18,053 nucleotides of DNA from an uncultured Cetobacterium sp. (GCA_900766645.1 CAAFWD010000094.1:1-18053); one strand, 5' to 3'; positions 1 to 6,866 are shown, counted from the first letter of the stretch. A program made the numbers and translations. Notes: generated by a model not told the origin, from the letters alone.

Positions 1-18
1 CGTGTGCTCTTCCGATCT
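1..18 (+). other. Illumina adapter remnant at contig edge
   Basis: CGTGTGCTCTTCCGATCT matches the last 18 bases of the standard Illumina TruSeq read-2 adapter, recognised from memory. It sits exactly at the window edge, and the sequence becomes normal A+T-rich coding DNA at base 19. It is sequencing residue, not genome. A GTG at base 2 looks like a start codon but lies inside the adapter. Confidence 0.96.
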
Positions 19-1531
19 AAAAAATACTCGAAATCTTCTTACTCTAATATTATTAATAGTAACTTTTTTAATCTCTGGATGTGGAGAGAAAAAAGAAAAA
101 ACAGTTAAAGACACATTAGTTTATGGACAATTAACTGATCCTAAAACTTTAGATCCACAAATTTCTACAGATCAGTACTCACAAAATGCCATTGCTCAAA
201 TATATGATAGACTTTTTGAAATAAATGAATCGAATGGAGAACCTGTATTAAGCTTGGCAAAAAGTTATGAGAGAATAAATGATAAAACTTTAGCTATAAC
301 ATTAAATGAAAATGTAAGATTTCATAATGGTGATTATTTAACAGCTGAAGATGTAAAATTTACCTTAGAAAGAGCAATGAATAGCCCAAGAGTTGGACAT
401 CTATATAAGCTTATAGATAATATAGAGATAGTTGATGATCATAATTTAATAATAACAACAAAGGAAACATTTGCACCTCTATTAAATCATTTAAGTCATA
501 AGAGTTCATCTGTTTTAAATAAAGAGGTTTTTGAAAAAATTGGAGAGGAAGAATATTTTCAAAATCCAGTTGGAACAGGAGCTTATAAGGTTAAGAGCTG
601 GGATTTAGGAGATAAGATAACTTTAGAGGCTGTTCCTAAATACTTTAAAGGAGATGCAAAAATAAAATATATTGTTATAAAAACAGTACCAGAAGAAAAT
701 AGTAAAGTTATAGGTTTAGAAACTGGTGAATTAGATATGGTTTTAGATGTGCCTGCTATTGCTTGGGATAGTATATTAAGTAGTGATACAATGGATATAA
801 AAACAGGACCATCAACAACAACAGCATATATGGGATTAAATACTCAAAAGGGAATATTGACAGATAAAGATGTAAGAAAAGCTATTGCCATGGCTGTTGA
901 CAAAGATGCAATTATAGATACAATATTTTTAGGTAAAGTAACAAAGGCCGAGCAATTTATATCTCCTGTTGTTTTTGGGCATAATAAAAATGCAAAGTCT
1001 CTTCCTTTTGATCCAGAGGCAGCGAAAAAAATTATAGAGGAAAAAGGGTTAGTTGGAGCACCTTTAAAAATTGTTGTAAGCAGTCCTGAAAGAGTTCAGA
1101 TGGCAACAATAGTTCAAGCTCAATTAAAAAATATAGGTTTAGATTTAACAATAGAACTTTTAGAGTGGGGAACATTCCTTGCTGAAACAGGAAACGGAAA
1201 TGTAGATATGTTTATAATGGGATGGGGACCATCAACATATGATGGAGATTATGGATATTATCCAAATCTTCATTCGAATCAACTTGGAAGTGATGGGAAT
1301 AGAGCCTTTTTTGTTAATAAAGAGATGGATACATATTTAGATTTAGCTAAAAGTGAGCTAGATACAGAGAAAAGAAAAGAATATTATGATAAGATAAGAG
1401 AGATAATTGTTGAAGAAAACCCAATTGTCCCTTTATATCATGGAAATAGTACTTATGGAATAAGAAAAAATTTAAAGAATGTTACTCCAGCAGGGTATCC
1501 AGAGTTTTATAAATATGAATTTTCAAATTAA
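19..1531 (+). CDS. Peptide ABC transporter substrate-binding lipoprotein (SBP family 5), 5'-truncated
   Basis: This is the extracytoplasmic binding component of a DppA/OppA-type peptide importer. The reading frame is open from the contig edge, and the first genuine codon is at base 20. The first residues of the naive translation (C-S-S-D) come from adapter, so the true start is missing, probably by only a few codons. A hydrophobic signal segment ends in a lipobox L-I-S-G-C, with the lipidated Cys codon at 80-82, followed by a charged GEKKEK tail. The family signature F-H-N-G-D-Y-L-T-A-E-D-V-K-F is at about bases 320-362, and the C-terminal half has the usual NPIVPLYH ending. The native part is about 500 residues, normal for the family. 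The M42 peptidase starts 28 bases downstream, implying co-transcription. No permease or ATPase genes are visible; they may lie beyond the edge. Substrate preference (di- versus oligopeptide) cannot be read from the sequence. Confidence 0.93.
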
Positions 1532-1559
1532 TAAATATTATAACTAGGAGGAAGTACTA

Positions 1560-2627
1560 ATGAAAGGGATTGAATTATTAAAAGAATTAACACTTTTAGA
1601 CGGAGCACCAGGATATGAAGATGATGTAGTTAACTTCATAATGAAAAATACAAAATATGATGTTAAAAGAGATTCTATAAATAATTTATATTTAGGACTA
1701 AGAAATGCGGACTCTAGAAAGTTAAATGTAGTTTTAGATTGCCATAGTGATGAAGTTGGATTTATAGTAGAGGGAATCAATAAGAATGGAACTATTACAT
1801 TTTTAACTTTAGGTGGTTGGTATATAGGAAATGTACCCGCAACTTTAGTAAAAATAAAAAATTCAGCTGGAGAATATATAAGAGGAGTTGTAGCTTCAAA
1901 ACCACCACACTTTATGACTCAAGAAGAAAAAAATAGACTTCCTAAAATGGAAGAATTAGTAATTGATATAGGAACGAGTAGTTATGAAGAAACAGTTGAA
2001 CTTTATAAAATAGAAGTTGGGAATCCAATAACTCCAGACGTTAATTTTTTCTATGATGAAAAAATAGGTGTTATGAGAGGAAAAGCTTTTGATAATAGAT
2101 TAGGATGCGGGGCAGTAATGGAAATAATGGATGAGATTTATTCAGAGCTGGGTAATTTAAAAGTAAATGTGATAGGAAGCATTAGTTCTCAAGAAGAAGT
2201 AGGTCTTAGAGGAGCACAAGTTGCCGCGAATACTTTAAATCCAGATTTTGCAATTGTATTTGAAGGCAGTCCAGCAGATGATAGTTTTAAAGATTCATTT
2301 AGTTCTAAAGGAGCTATAGGAAAAGGAATACAGTTTAGAGTTGTTGATGCGGGGATGGTCTCTAATCCTAGAGTTTTAGAGTTTGCAAAAAAAATAGCTA
2401 AAGAGAATGATATTCCATATCAAGTTATTGCAAGAACTGGAGGAAGTACCAATGGTGCTAAATATCATATTGCAAATAAGGGAATACCAACATTAGTAAT
2501 AGGAATACCAACAAGATATATTCATACACCTTATACATATGCATCTTTAAAAGATTACGAGAATGCAATAAAACTAGGAAAGTTGATTTTAGAAAATATT
2601 AGTAAAGATGATATAGACTTATTCTAA
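1560..2627 (+). CDS. M42 family metalloaminopeptidase
   Basis: This is a cytosolic di-metal aminopeptidase of the M42 family (glutamyl/tetrahedral aminopeptidase, often labelled endoglucanase M or FrvX-like) that trims N-terminal residues from peptides. The 355-residue length is typical. Visible active-site elements are His62 in CHSDEVG, Asp178 in FDNRLG (bridging metal ligand), the Glu212-Glu213 pair in SSQEEVG (base plus ligand), Glu235 in VFEGSP and His322 in RYIHTPY. The RTGGSTNGAKYH segment near 292-303 also fits the family. AGGAGG lies 8 bases before ATG. Placed directly behind a peptide-binding lipoprotein, it probably degrades the imported peptides. Preferred N-terminal residue is not deducible. 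No convincing intrinsic terminator follows it before the next promoter. Confidence 0.93.
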   Translation: MKGIELLKELTLLDGAPGYEDDVVNFIMKNTKYDVKRDSINNLYLGLRNADSRKLNVVLDCHSDEVGFIVEGINKNGTITFLTLGGWYIGNVPATLVKIKNSAGEYIRGVVASKPPHFMTQEEKNRLPKMEELVIDIGTSSYEETVELYKIEVGNPITPDVNFFYDEKIGVMRGKAFDNRLGCGAVMEIMDEIYSELGNLKVNVIGSISSQEEVGLRGAQVAANTLNPDFAIVFEGSPADDSFKDSFSSKGAIGKGIQFRVVDAGMVSNPRVLEFAKKIAKENDIPYQVIARTGGSTNGAKYHIANKGIPTLVIGIPTRYIHTPYTYASLKDYENAIKLGKLILENISKDDIDLF

Positions 2628-2659
2628 AATAAATGGAATATTTTGAATGCTTATAATTC

Positions 2660-2688
2660 TTTAACTCAATTTTGATATATGGTATAAT
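2660..2688 (+). promoter_or_regulatory. Promoter of the small YwqK-like lipoprotein gene
   Basis: A consensus TATAAT at 2683-2688 lies 17 bases after a weak -35 TTTAAC at 2660-2665. It is about 34 bases upstream of the ATG, giving the lipoprotein its own transcript apart from the peptidase gene. Confidence 0.6.
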
Positions 2689-2721
2689 ATAGCAAAAAAG
2701 CATATTAGGAGTTGTTGAATT

Positions 2722-2940
2722 ATGAAAAAATTATTAGTATTAATTATAGCATTATCAATAGTTGGATGTGCACAAAAAGAAGTGAAGTTTGGAGATGAGA
2801 ACCTTGAAATGAAGGGAACAAAACTTTATTATAAAGAAAAGTTGTTCACAGGAATTGTAACTCAAGAGGTTCCATTTACAGATAAGATAATTAAAATAGA
2901 GTACAAAGATGGAGTAATAAAAACTAAAAAAGAGAATTAA
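2722..2940 (+). CDS. Small lipoprotein with a single YwqK/MORN-like repeat
   Basis: This is a 72-residue predicted lipoprotein. The N-terminus MKKLLVLIIALSIVGC is a signal peptide with lipobox I-V-G-C, so Cys16 would be lipidated. The mature part holds one copy of the LYYKEKLFTGIV...IEYKDGVI pattern. This resembles the 'toxin-antitoxin YwqK family' beta-hairpin (MORN-variant) repeats, which usually occur in multiple copies in fusobacterial proteins. Having one copy makes this a minimal version. It has its own promoter upstream and a strong terminator downstream, so it is probably monocistronic. Function is unknown; the 'antitoxin' label of the family should not be taken as evidence, because no toxin partner is adjacent. 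Confidence 0.72.
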   Translation: MKKLLVLIIALSIVGCAQKEVKFGDENLEMKGTKLYYKEKLFTGIVTQEVPFTDKIIKIEYKDGVIKTKKEN

Positions 2941-2947
2941 AAATATT

Positions 2948-2978
2948 AAAAGCTGTGGAGAAAATTTCCACAGCTTTT
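2948..2978 (+). terminator. Intrinsic terminator after the small lipoprotein gene
   Basis: The hairpin has arms AGCTGTGGA (2951-2959) and TCCACAGCT (2967-2975), with flanking A and T runs that extend the stem. It is followed by a T-rich tail. It starts 8 bases after the stop codon. Confidence 0.9.
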
Positions 2979-2997
2979 ATTTTATATTCTTATCTAT

Positions 2998-3014
2998 ATA
3001 AAGTTTAAGTTTAT
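2998..3014 (+). promoter_or_regulatory. Upstream copy of a candidate operator dyad
   Basis: ATAAAGT-TTA-AGTTTAT is an imperfect inverted repeat with one mismatched pair. It is the same element as the perfect copy at 3038-3054, repeated in the same orientation exactly 40 bases upstream. Such spacing, close to four helical turns, is common for cooperative repressor or activator binding. It is probably part of the control region of the PLP-enzyme gene at 3104. Confidence 0.45.
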
Positions 3015-3037
3015 TTTTATTATAAAATATAAAATAA

Positions 3038-3054
3038 ATAAAGTTTGACTTTAT
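3038..3054 (+). promoter_or_regulatory. Candidate operator dyad overlapping the -35 box
   Basis: ATAAAGT-TTG-ACTTTAT is a perfect 7+7 inverted repeat with a 3-base centre. It covers the whole -35 box TTGACT (3045-3050) of the promoter for the PLP-enzyme gene, so bound protein would be expected to block RNA polymerase. The adjacent XRE-cupin or MerR-type regulators are the obvious candidates to bind it, but this is inference. Confidence 0.5.
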
Positions 3055-3073
3055 AAAAAGAATAATGTATATT
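3045..3073 (+). promoter_or_regulatory. Promoter of the D-threonine-aldolase-like gene
   Basis: -35 TTGACT (3045-3050), 17-base spacer, -10 TATATT (3068-3073). The start codon is 30 bases further on, with AGGAG at 3093-3097 as ribosome site. Confidence 0.75.
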
Positions 3074-3103
3074 TTCATTAGAAAATAAAAAAAGGAGAAA
3101 ACA

Positions 3104-4228
3104 ATGAAAATAACAAGCTTAACTACACCAAACTTTTTGGTAAATTTAGATATTTTAGAGAAAAATATAAGAGATTATCAAGAACTAGCAAATATAAATA
3201 ATGTCGATTTGATACCTATGTTAAAAACACATAAAAGTACAGAGGTGACAAAGATGCAAATTGAAGCAGGAGCCAAAGGAGTATTAGTTGGAACTTTAGA
3301 TGAGGCAGAAGCGATAGTAAAAGAAATAAGAGTTGAAAAAATAATGCTATCTTATCCTGTTGTGGGAGAAAATAATTTAAAAAGAGTAATAGAGTTAAAT
3401 AAAAATTGTGAACTTTATGTGGCTTTTGATAATATAATTCCAGCTCTAGAATTATCAAATATGTTAGGAAAAGATGAAGTTGTAAATTATCAAATAATTA
3501 TAAATAGTGGATTAAATAGATTTGGAGTTTTACCACAAGATGTAGTTTTATTATATAAAGAGATATCTCAGTGTGAAAATCTTATTTTTAAAGGGATCTC
3601 AACACACACAGGACAAGTATATGGGGTATCAAATAAGGAGAAAGTAACAGATATAGTAAAAGCAGAAATAGATAGTATGAATTTAGCAAAAAATCTATTA
3701 AAAAAAGAAGGGGTAGATGTGGAGTTTGTAGCAACAGGAACGACGCCAACATTTAAAGAAGCTATAAAGTCAGATTTAATAACAATTTCAAGACCTGGAA
3801 ATTATGTATTTTTTGATGCGATCCAAGTAGCATTAGGAGCAGCAAAAGAGGAGGATTGTTCTTTGACAGTTTTAGCTACAATAATTTCAAATCCACAAGA
3901 GGATTTATTTATTATGGATTGTGGAAGTAAATGTCTAGGATTGGACCAAGGAGCTCATGGAAATTCTTTAACAAAAGGATTTGGAATTGTAAAAGGGTAT
4001 CCTGAATTAACAATAGTAGGTTTATCAGAGGAAGTAGGAAAAATAAAACAAGAGGGGGAAACTACCTTAAAAATAGGGGATAAGATAGAGATTATTCCAA
4101 ACCACTCTTGTTCGGCTGCAAATATGACAAGTTCTTTAATCGGTTATAGAGGAGATATTATTGAAAAAATAATTCCAGTAAATATAAGGGGAAACTCTAG
4201 AAACTTAAAGGAGCTATTGCAAAAATAA
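3104..4228 (+). CDS. D-threonine aldolase / D-serine dehydratase-like PLP enzyme (DSD1 family)
   Basis: This is a fold-type III PLP enzyme with an alanine-racemase-like N-terminal barrel and a small C-terminal metal-binding domain. Members cleave D-3-hydroxy amino acids (D-threonine aldolase) or dehydrate D-serine. The N-terminal TPNFLVNLDILEKNI is the family start. Lys41 in PMLKTHK is the expected Schiff-base lysine, followed by AGAKGVLVGTLDEAEA. His334 and Cys336 in PNHSCSAAN fit the divalent-metal site seen in this family. The length of 374 is normal. Its 3' end overlaps the convergent XRE-cupin gene by 32 bases. It has a good promoter with a perfect dyad across the -35, so it is probably specifically regulated. 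It could feed D-Ser/D-Thr or related hydroxy amino acids into catabolism. The exact substrate is not determinable from sequence. Confidence 0.88.
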   Translation: MKITSLTTPNFLVNLDILEKNIRDYQELANINNVDLIPMLKTHKSTEVTKMQIEAGAKGVLVGTLDEAEAIVKEIRVEKIMLSYPVVGENNLKRVIELNKNCELYVAFDNIIPALELSNMLGKDEVVNYQIIINSGLNRFGVLPQDVVLLYKEISQCENLIFKGISTHTGQVYGVSNKEKVTDIVKAEIDSMNLAKNLLKKEGVDVEFVATGTTPTFKEAIKSDLITISRPGNYVFFDAIQVALGAAKEEDCSLTVLATIISNPQEDLFIMDCGSKCLGLDQGAHGNSLTKGFGIVKGYPELTIVGLSEEVGKIKQEGETTLKIGDKIEIIPNHSCSAANMTSSLIGYRGDIIEKIIPVNIRGNSRNLKELLQK

Positions 4229-4754
4229 TTTTAGCTATTTTATCTTTTGAATTTTTCCAAAAATGTTTAGTAAGAGCATTTATTTTTACACTGTCCCCTT
4301 GATAAAGAGTCACAGTATTTTCATTAATAGTTAATTCTACTTCCCCTTCTAAGACATAAGCAACCTCTTCTCTAATGTGAGATAAAGATTTTTTACCAGA
4401 GGTTGCTTCTTTTTCTAAAGTTAAGATCATAAACTCCATGGAACTATCCTTGATAGGTGTTAAAATTTCATAAGAGATTCCAAGTTCAGTTAATGAAGTT
4501 ATAGTTTGTCTTTCATTTTTTCTAACTATACAATTGGAGATGGAGTTATTATCCTCTAGAAAAAATTCATATAATGGAACTTCTAGAGACAGTGATATAT
4601 TTTTTAAAGTATTTATAGATGGGTTAGTTATTCCTTTTTCAATTTGACTTAAAAGGGCAGAAGTAGTACCAACCATGCTAGCTAACTCTTTTAAAGTTAG
4701 GTTTTTTTCTTTTCTAAATTTTTTAATTTTAATTCCTAATTGAATATCTTCCAT
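4197..4754 (-). CDS. XRE-family transcriptional regulator with C-terminal cupin domain
   Basis: This is a 185-residue one-component regulator. Residues about 8-62 form a lambda-repressor-type helix-turn-helix (LGIKIKKFRKEKNLTLKELA, then SALLSQIEKGITNPSINTL). Residues about 108-180 form a cupin barrel (HIREEVAYVLEGEVEL, with a second motif around H164) that presumably binds a small metabolite. In characterised relatives, XRE-cupin proteins commonly control amino-acid, amine or polyamine metabolism. AAGGAG lies upstream of the ATG. It is the second gene of a minus-strand pair, only 15 bases after the MerR-type gene. Its 3' end overlaps the convergent PLP-enzyme gene by 32 bases. That enzyme gene, with a dyad over its promoter, is the most obvious target, by inference. 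Confidence 0.9.
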   Translation of the reverse strand: MEDIQLGIKIKKFRKEKNLTLKELASMVGTTSALLSQIEKGITNPSINTLKNISLSLEVPLYEFFLEDNNSISNCIVRKNERQTITSLTELGISYEILTPIKDSSMEFMILTLEKEATSGKKSLSHIREEVAYVLEGEVELTINENTVTLYQGDSVKINALTKHFWKNSKDKIAKIIFAIAPLSF

Positions 4755-4769
4755 ATATGGAACTCCTTT

Positions 4770-5552
4770 TTATTTGATTAGAATTTGTTTTTCTATAAAG
4801 TATGAATGATTATCAAATTGTGAGTCGAAAATTTCAGAAAAAACAATAAATTTTTCTTTAGAACAATTTGATGAATCGATATTTTCCCATTCTTTTAAAA
4901 AGTTATCAGAGGGGAAGAGAGTGCAGCTATAATCACCTTTGGGCAGAATTAAAATATTATCTGCTAAACTGAATGTTGGTGAGATTTCAATAAAAAAATA
5001 TTTATCAATTTTATTAGAAGAACATTTAAAAATCCATCCTTGATTGTATAAAATAATTTCTCCCATCTCTTTTCCTTTAGAATATAAATTATTAAAAATT
5101 TTAGTAAAGTTATGAGTGTCACTAGGTTTTTCATTAAATGGAGAGATCAAAAAATATCTTTTTTCAAAATATCTTGAATAAATACTTTTAAGTTCTTTTA
5201 TATTTTCAAAATTTTCTATATTAACAGAAAGAGCTTTTAGTTTTAAAATCATATTTTTGATAATAGTTAATTTGTTTTGTGGAAGGTTATTACCATCTTC
5301 AATAAGTTTTTTTAAATTAAGATTTCCAGGAACTAATTCATAGTCTTTCAACTTACTTAAAGGAACCCCAAGATCAATACATGTTAAAATTATGTCTAAA
5401 ATTAAAAGTTGATCTAAAGAGTAATATCTATAATTAGTTTCAGGATTAACGTATGCAGGTTTCAAAATACCTATTTTATCATAATATCTTAAAGATTTAA
5501 TACTAACTGATTTGAGTTTAGATAATTCACCGATGGATAAATATTTTTTCAA
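4770..5552 (-). CDS. MerR-family (BmrR-like) transcriptional regulator, TTG start
   Basis: This is a 260-residue regulator. Residues 1-70 form the MerR winged helix (YLSIGELSKLKSVSIKSLRYYD, then NYRYYSLDQLLILDII). About 75-115 is the dimerisation helix, and about 120-260 is a larger C-terminal domain of the effector-binding (GyrI/BmrR-like) layout. I chose TTG at 5552. A perfect AGGAGG sits 6 bases upstream, and translation then begins MKKYLSIGELS, which is where MerR proteins start. The open frame extends to 5705 but that part is hydrophobic, unlike any MerR protein, and runs across the promoter. Promoter TTTACA-17-TACAAT lies just upstream. It is divergent from the outer-membrane barrel gene and first in an operon with the XRE-cupin gene. 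The ligand is unknown. Confidence 0.86.
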   Translation of the reverse strand: MKKYLSIGELSKLKSVSIKSLRYYDKIGILKPAYVNPETNYRYYSLDQLLILDIILTCIDLGVPLSKLKDYELVPGNLNLKKLIEDGNNLPQNKLTIIKNMILKLKALSVNIENFENIKELKSIYSRYFEKRYFLISPFNEKPSDTHNFTKIFNNLYSKGKEMGEIILYNQGWIFKCSSNKIDKYFFIEISPTFSLADNILILPKGDYSCTLFPSDNFLKEWENIDSSNCSKEKFIVFSEIFDSQFDNHSYFIEKQILIK

Positions 5553-5558
5553 AAGAAA

Positions 5559-5564
5559 CCTCCT
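5559..5564 (-). promoter_or_regulatory. Ribosome site fixing the TTG start of the MerR gene
   Basis: Perfect AGGAGG on the minus strand, 6 bases before TTG at 5552-5550. It decides the start against the longer open frame reaching 5705. Confidence 0.85.
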
Positions 5565-5603
5565 GAGTATTGACTTTCCTATGATTATATATTTTATAAT
5601 ATA

Positions 5604-5632
5604 ATTGTACCAAAATAAACTTAAAGTGTAAA
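5604..5632 (-). promoter_or_regulatory. Promoter of the MerR / XRE-cupin operon
   Basis: On the minus strand: -35 TTTACA (5632-5627), 17-base spacer, -10 TACAAT (5609-5604). The spacer contains TTTAAGTTTATTTT, an exact 14-base match to the upstream operator copy of the PLP-enzyme gene (3004-3017), hinting at shared control. Confidence 0.65.
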
Positions 5633-5667
5633 TAGAAGGAAGAATATATAGAAAAAGCCTAAAAAAA

Positions 5668-5696
5668 TTGATATATTGTGAAAAATAGTGTATAGT
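5668..5696 (+). promoter_or_regulatory. Promoter of the outer-membrane barrel gene
   Basis: -35 TTGATA (5668-5673), 17-base spacer, -10 TATAGT (5691-5696), about 38 bases before the TTG start at 5734. It is divergent from the MerR operon promoter. Confidence 0.65.
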
Positions 5697-5733
5697 GAAG
5701 GTCATTAAATTTAAATTATGAGAGGAGTTTTAT

Positions 5734-6258
5734 TTGAAAAAAATACTATTAGTTGTATTCTTGATTTTAGGAATAAGATCCTTTAGTGAAGAAATACAAG
5801 ATAATAGGTCTCAATTTAAAGGGGAGTATAGACTTATAGGAAGCTTTTTTACAAGACATGCATCAAATAATGATGTTTATAACAATGATACAAATTTAAT
5901 AGGATTTGAATATAGACCGATCAAAGATGTAGGAATAAGTTTTGGATATTTTGAAAATAGCTTTTATAATGATTCTTATTTATTATCTGTGGGAAAATAT
6001 TTTAGACCTATAGAAAGTAATCAAAATTTTTATTTTACTTTAGGTGCAGGGGTAGTTAAAGGATATGAAAAAATAAATGTTATTCAAGATAAAAATACTG
6101 GTGAAGTTTTAAAGAAATCAAAGTTTGATACAAATATTGGAAAAGATTACATAATAGCAGGTAGTGTTGGTATGGGGTACGATATAACTGAAAGAATATC
6201 GGTTAATGTAATGTATGTAGGGGCATTTGTAGGAGTATTAACTCTTAAATTAAGTTAA
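5734..6258 (+). CDS. Small outer-membrane beta-barrel protein, TTG start
   Basis: This is a 174-residue secreted protein. The start is TTG, with AGGAG at 5723-5727 six bases upstream. The product begins MKKILLVVFLILGIRSFSEE, a signal peptide probably cleaved near residue 18-19. The remainder is a run of alternating amphipathic strands with glycine/aromatic turns (LIGFEYRPI, VGISFGYFENSF, YLLSVGKYFRP, FYFTLGAGVV, YIIAGSVGMGYDI, ISVNVMYVGAFVGVLTLKLS). That is the pattern of an 8-strand outer-membrane barrel. The FTRHAS-x-N...N-L-I-G-F-E-Y arrangement recalls small lipid-A-modifying or phage-type barrels, but I cannot assign a family. It has its own promoter and terminator, so is monocistronic. 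It diverges from a BmrR-like MerR regulator, which may control it. It supports a diderm host. Confidence 0.7.
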   Translation: MKKILLVVFLILGIRSFSEEIQDNRSQFKGEYRLIGSFFTRHASNNDVYNNDTNLIGFEYRPIKDVGISFGYFENSFYNDSYLLSVGKYFRPIESNQNFYFTLGAGVVKGYEKINVIQDKNTGEVLKKSKFDTNIGKDYIIAGSVGMGYDITERISVNVMYVGAFVGVLTLKLS

Positions 6259-6288
6259 AAATACAGAGAATAAATCTCTGTATTTTTT
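6257..6288 (+). terminator. Intrinsic terminator after the barrel gene
   Basis: Stem AAATACAGAGA / TCTCTGTATTT around a 5-base loop, followed by T6. It begins at the stop codon of the upstream gene. Confidence 0.9.
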
Positions 6289-6291
6289 AAT

Positions 6292-6320
6292 TTGATCTAT
6301 CTATATGAAAATGTTAGTAT
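6292..6320 (+). promoter_or_regulatory. Probable promoter of the DUF3592 gene
   Basis: TTGATC (6292-6297), 17-base spacer, TAGTAT (6315-6320). It lies directly downstream of a terminator, so a new start is needed here. The boxes are only moderate matches. Confidence 0.45.
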
Positions 6321-6348
6321 AAAATAAAAAATTAACTGAGGAGGAGGT

Positions 6349-6810
6349 ATGAAGTTAAATAAAATGTTACCACTTTTAATAATAGGAAGTATATTTTCAA
6401 TATTAATATATGTGGGAGTAAAATCTTTATATCGTTTTGGAAGAAAAATAGGAGAAAAATACGAAGTTGTTAATGGAAAAGTAGTAAGTATAGATATTGA
6501 AGAAAGATTGGATCACTCAAATAACGATAAGTTTAGAAAATATAAAAAAGTTTATATTCCTATTTTTGAATATAGCTATAATGGAGTGAAATATAAAGAA
6601 AAAAGTATTATAGAATATGGGAAGAGAGAGGTTGAAAAAAAGGGTTATAAAATAGGAGAAAATATAGAATTAAGAGTTTATCCAAGTTATCCAGAATCTC
6701 CTCTTCCAAACACGTTATATTCAACATACTTTGAATTAATAAGAGGGGTAATATCATTAATTTTATCTTTTTTTATAGGTTTTATTTTTCTAAAAAAATT
6801 CTCCTTATAA
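6349..6810 (+). CDS. DUF3592-type membrane protein
   Basis: This is a 153-residue protein with two membrane helices (about residues 8-27 and 128-150) flanking a soluble beta-rich domain. The domain pattern GKVVSIDIEE...YIPIFEYSYNGVKYKEKS...YKIGENIELRVYPSYPE is the DUF3592 signature: conserved (Y/V)xPxxEYxxxGxxY, then 'G-(x)-V-x-V-x-Y-x-P'. It has a strong GAGGAGGAGG ribosome site immediately before ATG. It sits alone between the barrel-gene terminator and the rubrerythrin promoter. The family's molecular role is unknown. The large soluble loop is probably extracytoplasmic, but the topology is not certain from sequence. Confidence 0.75.
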   Translation: MKLNKMLPLLIIGSIFSILIYVGVKSLYRFGRKIGEKYEVVNGKVVSIDIEERLDHSNNDKFRKYKKVYIPIFEYSYNGVKYKEKSIIEYGKREVEKKGYKIGENIELRVYPSYPESPLPNTLYSTYFELIRGVISLILSFFIGFIFLKKFSL

Positions 6811-6837
6811 GTTAAAGACAAAAAATATGTTTATTTC

Positions 6838-6866
6838 TTGACAACTAGTTCACAAAGTGTTATTCT
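6838..6866 (+). promoter_or_regulatory. Rubrerythrin promoter with overlapping palindrome
   Basis: Consensus -35 TTGACA (6838-6843), 17-base spacer, -10 TATTCT (6861-6866). The perfect palindrome TTCTTAAGAA (6863-6872) overlaps the -10, and a second, TTTTCGAAAA, follows at 6877-6886. They could be operators for a redox- or peroxide-responsive regulator. The sequence does not match a PerR box. Confidence 0.7.

Noticed and set aside
2..18. GTG start codon and first residues of the peptide-binding protein
   Set aside because: The codons lie in sequencing adapter, so the true start is missing from the window.
2722..2940. Calling the YwqK-like lipoprotein an antitoxin
   Set aside because: The name comes from a family label. 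There is no toxin-like neighbour, and the lipobox points to the envelope.
5553..5705. N-terminal 51-residue hydrophobic extension of the first MerR regulator
   Set aside because: It crosses the -35/-10 boxes and has no ribosome site. TTG 5552 has a perfect AGGAGG and gives the normal MerR N-terminus.
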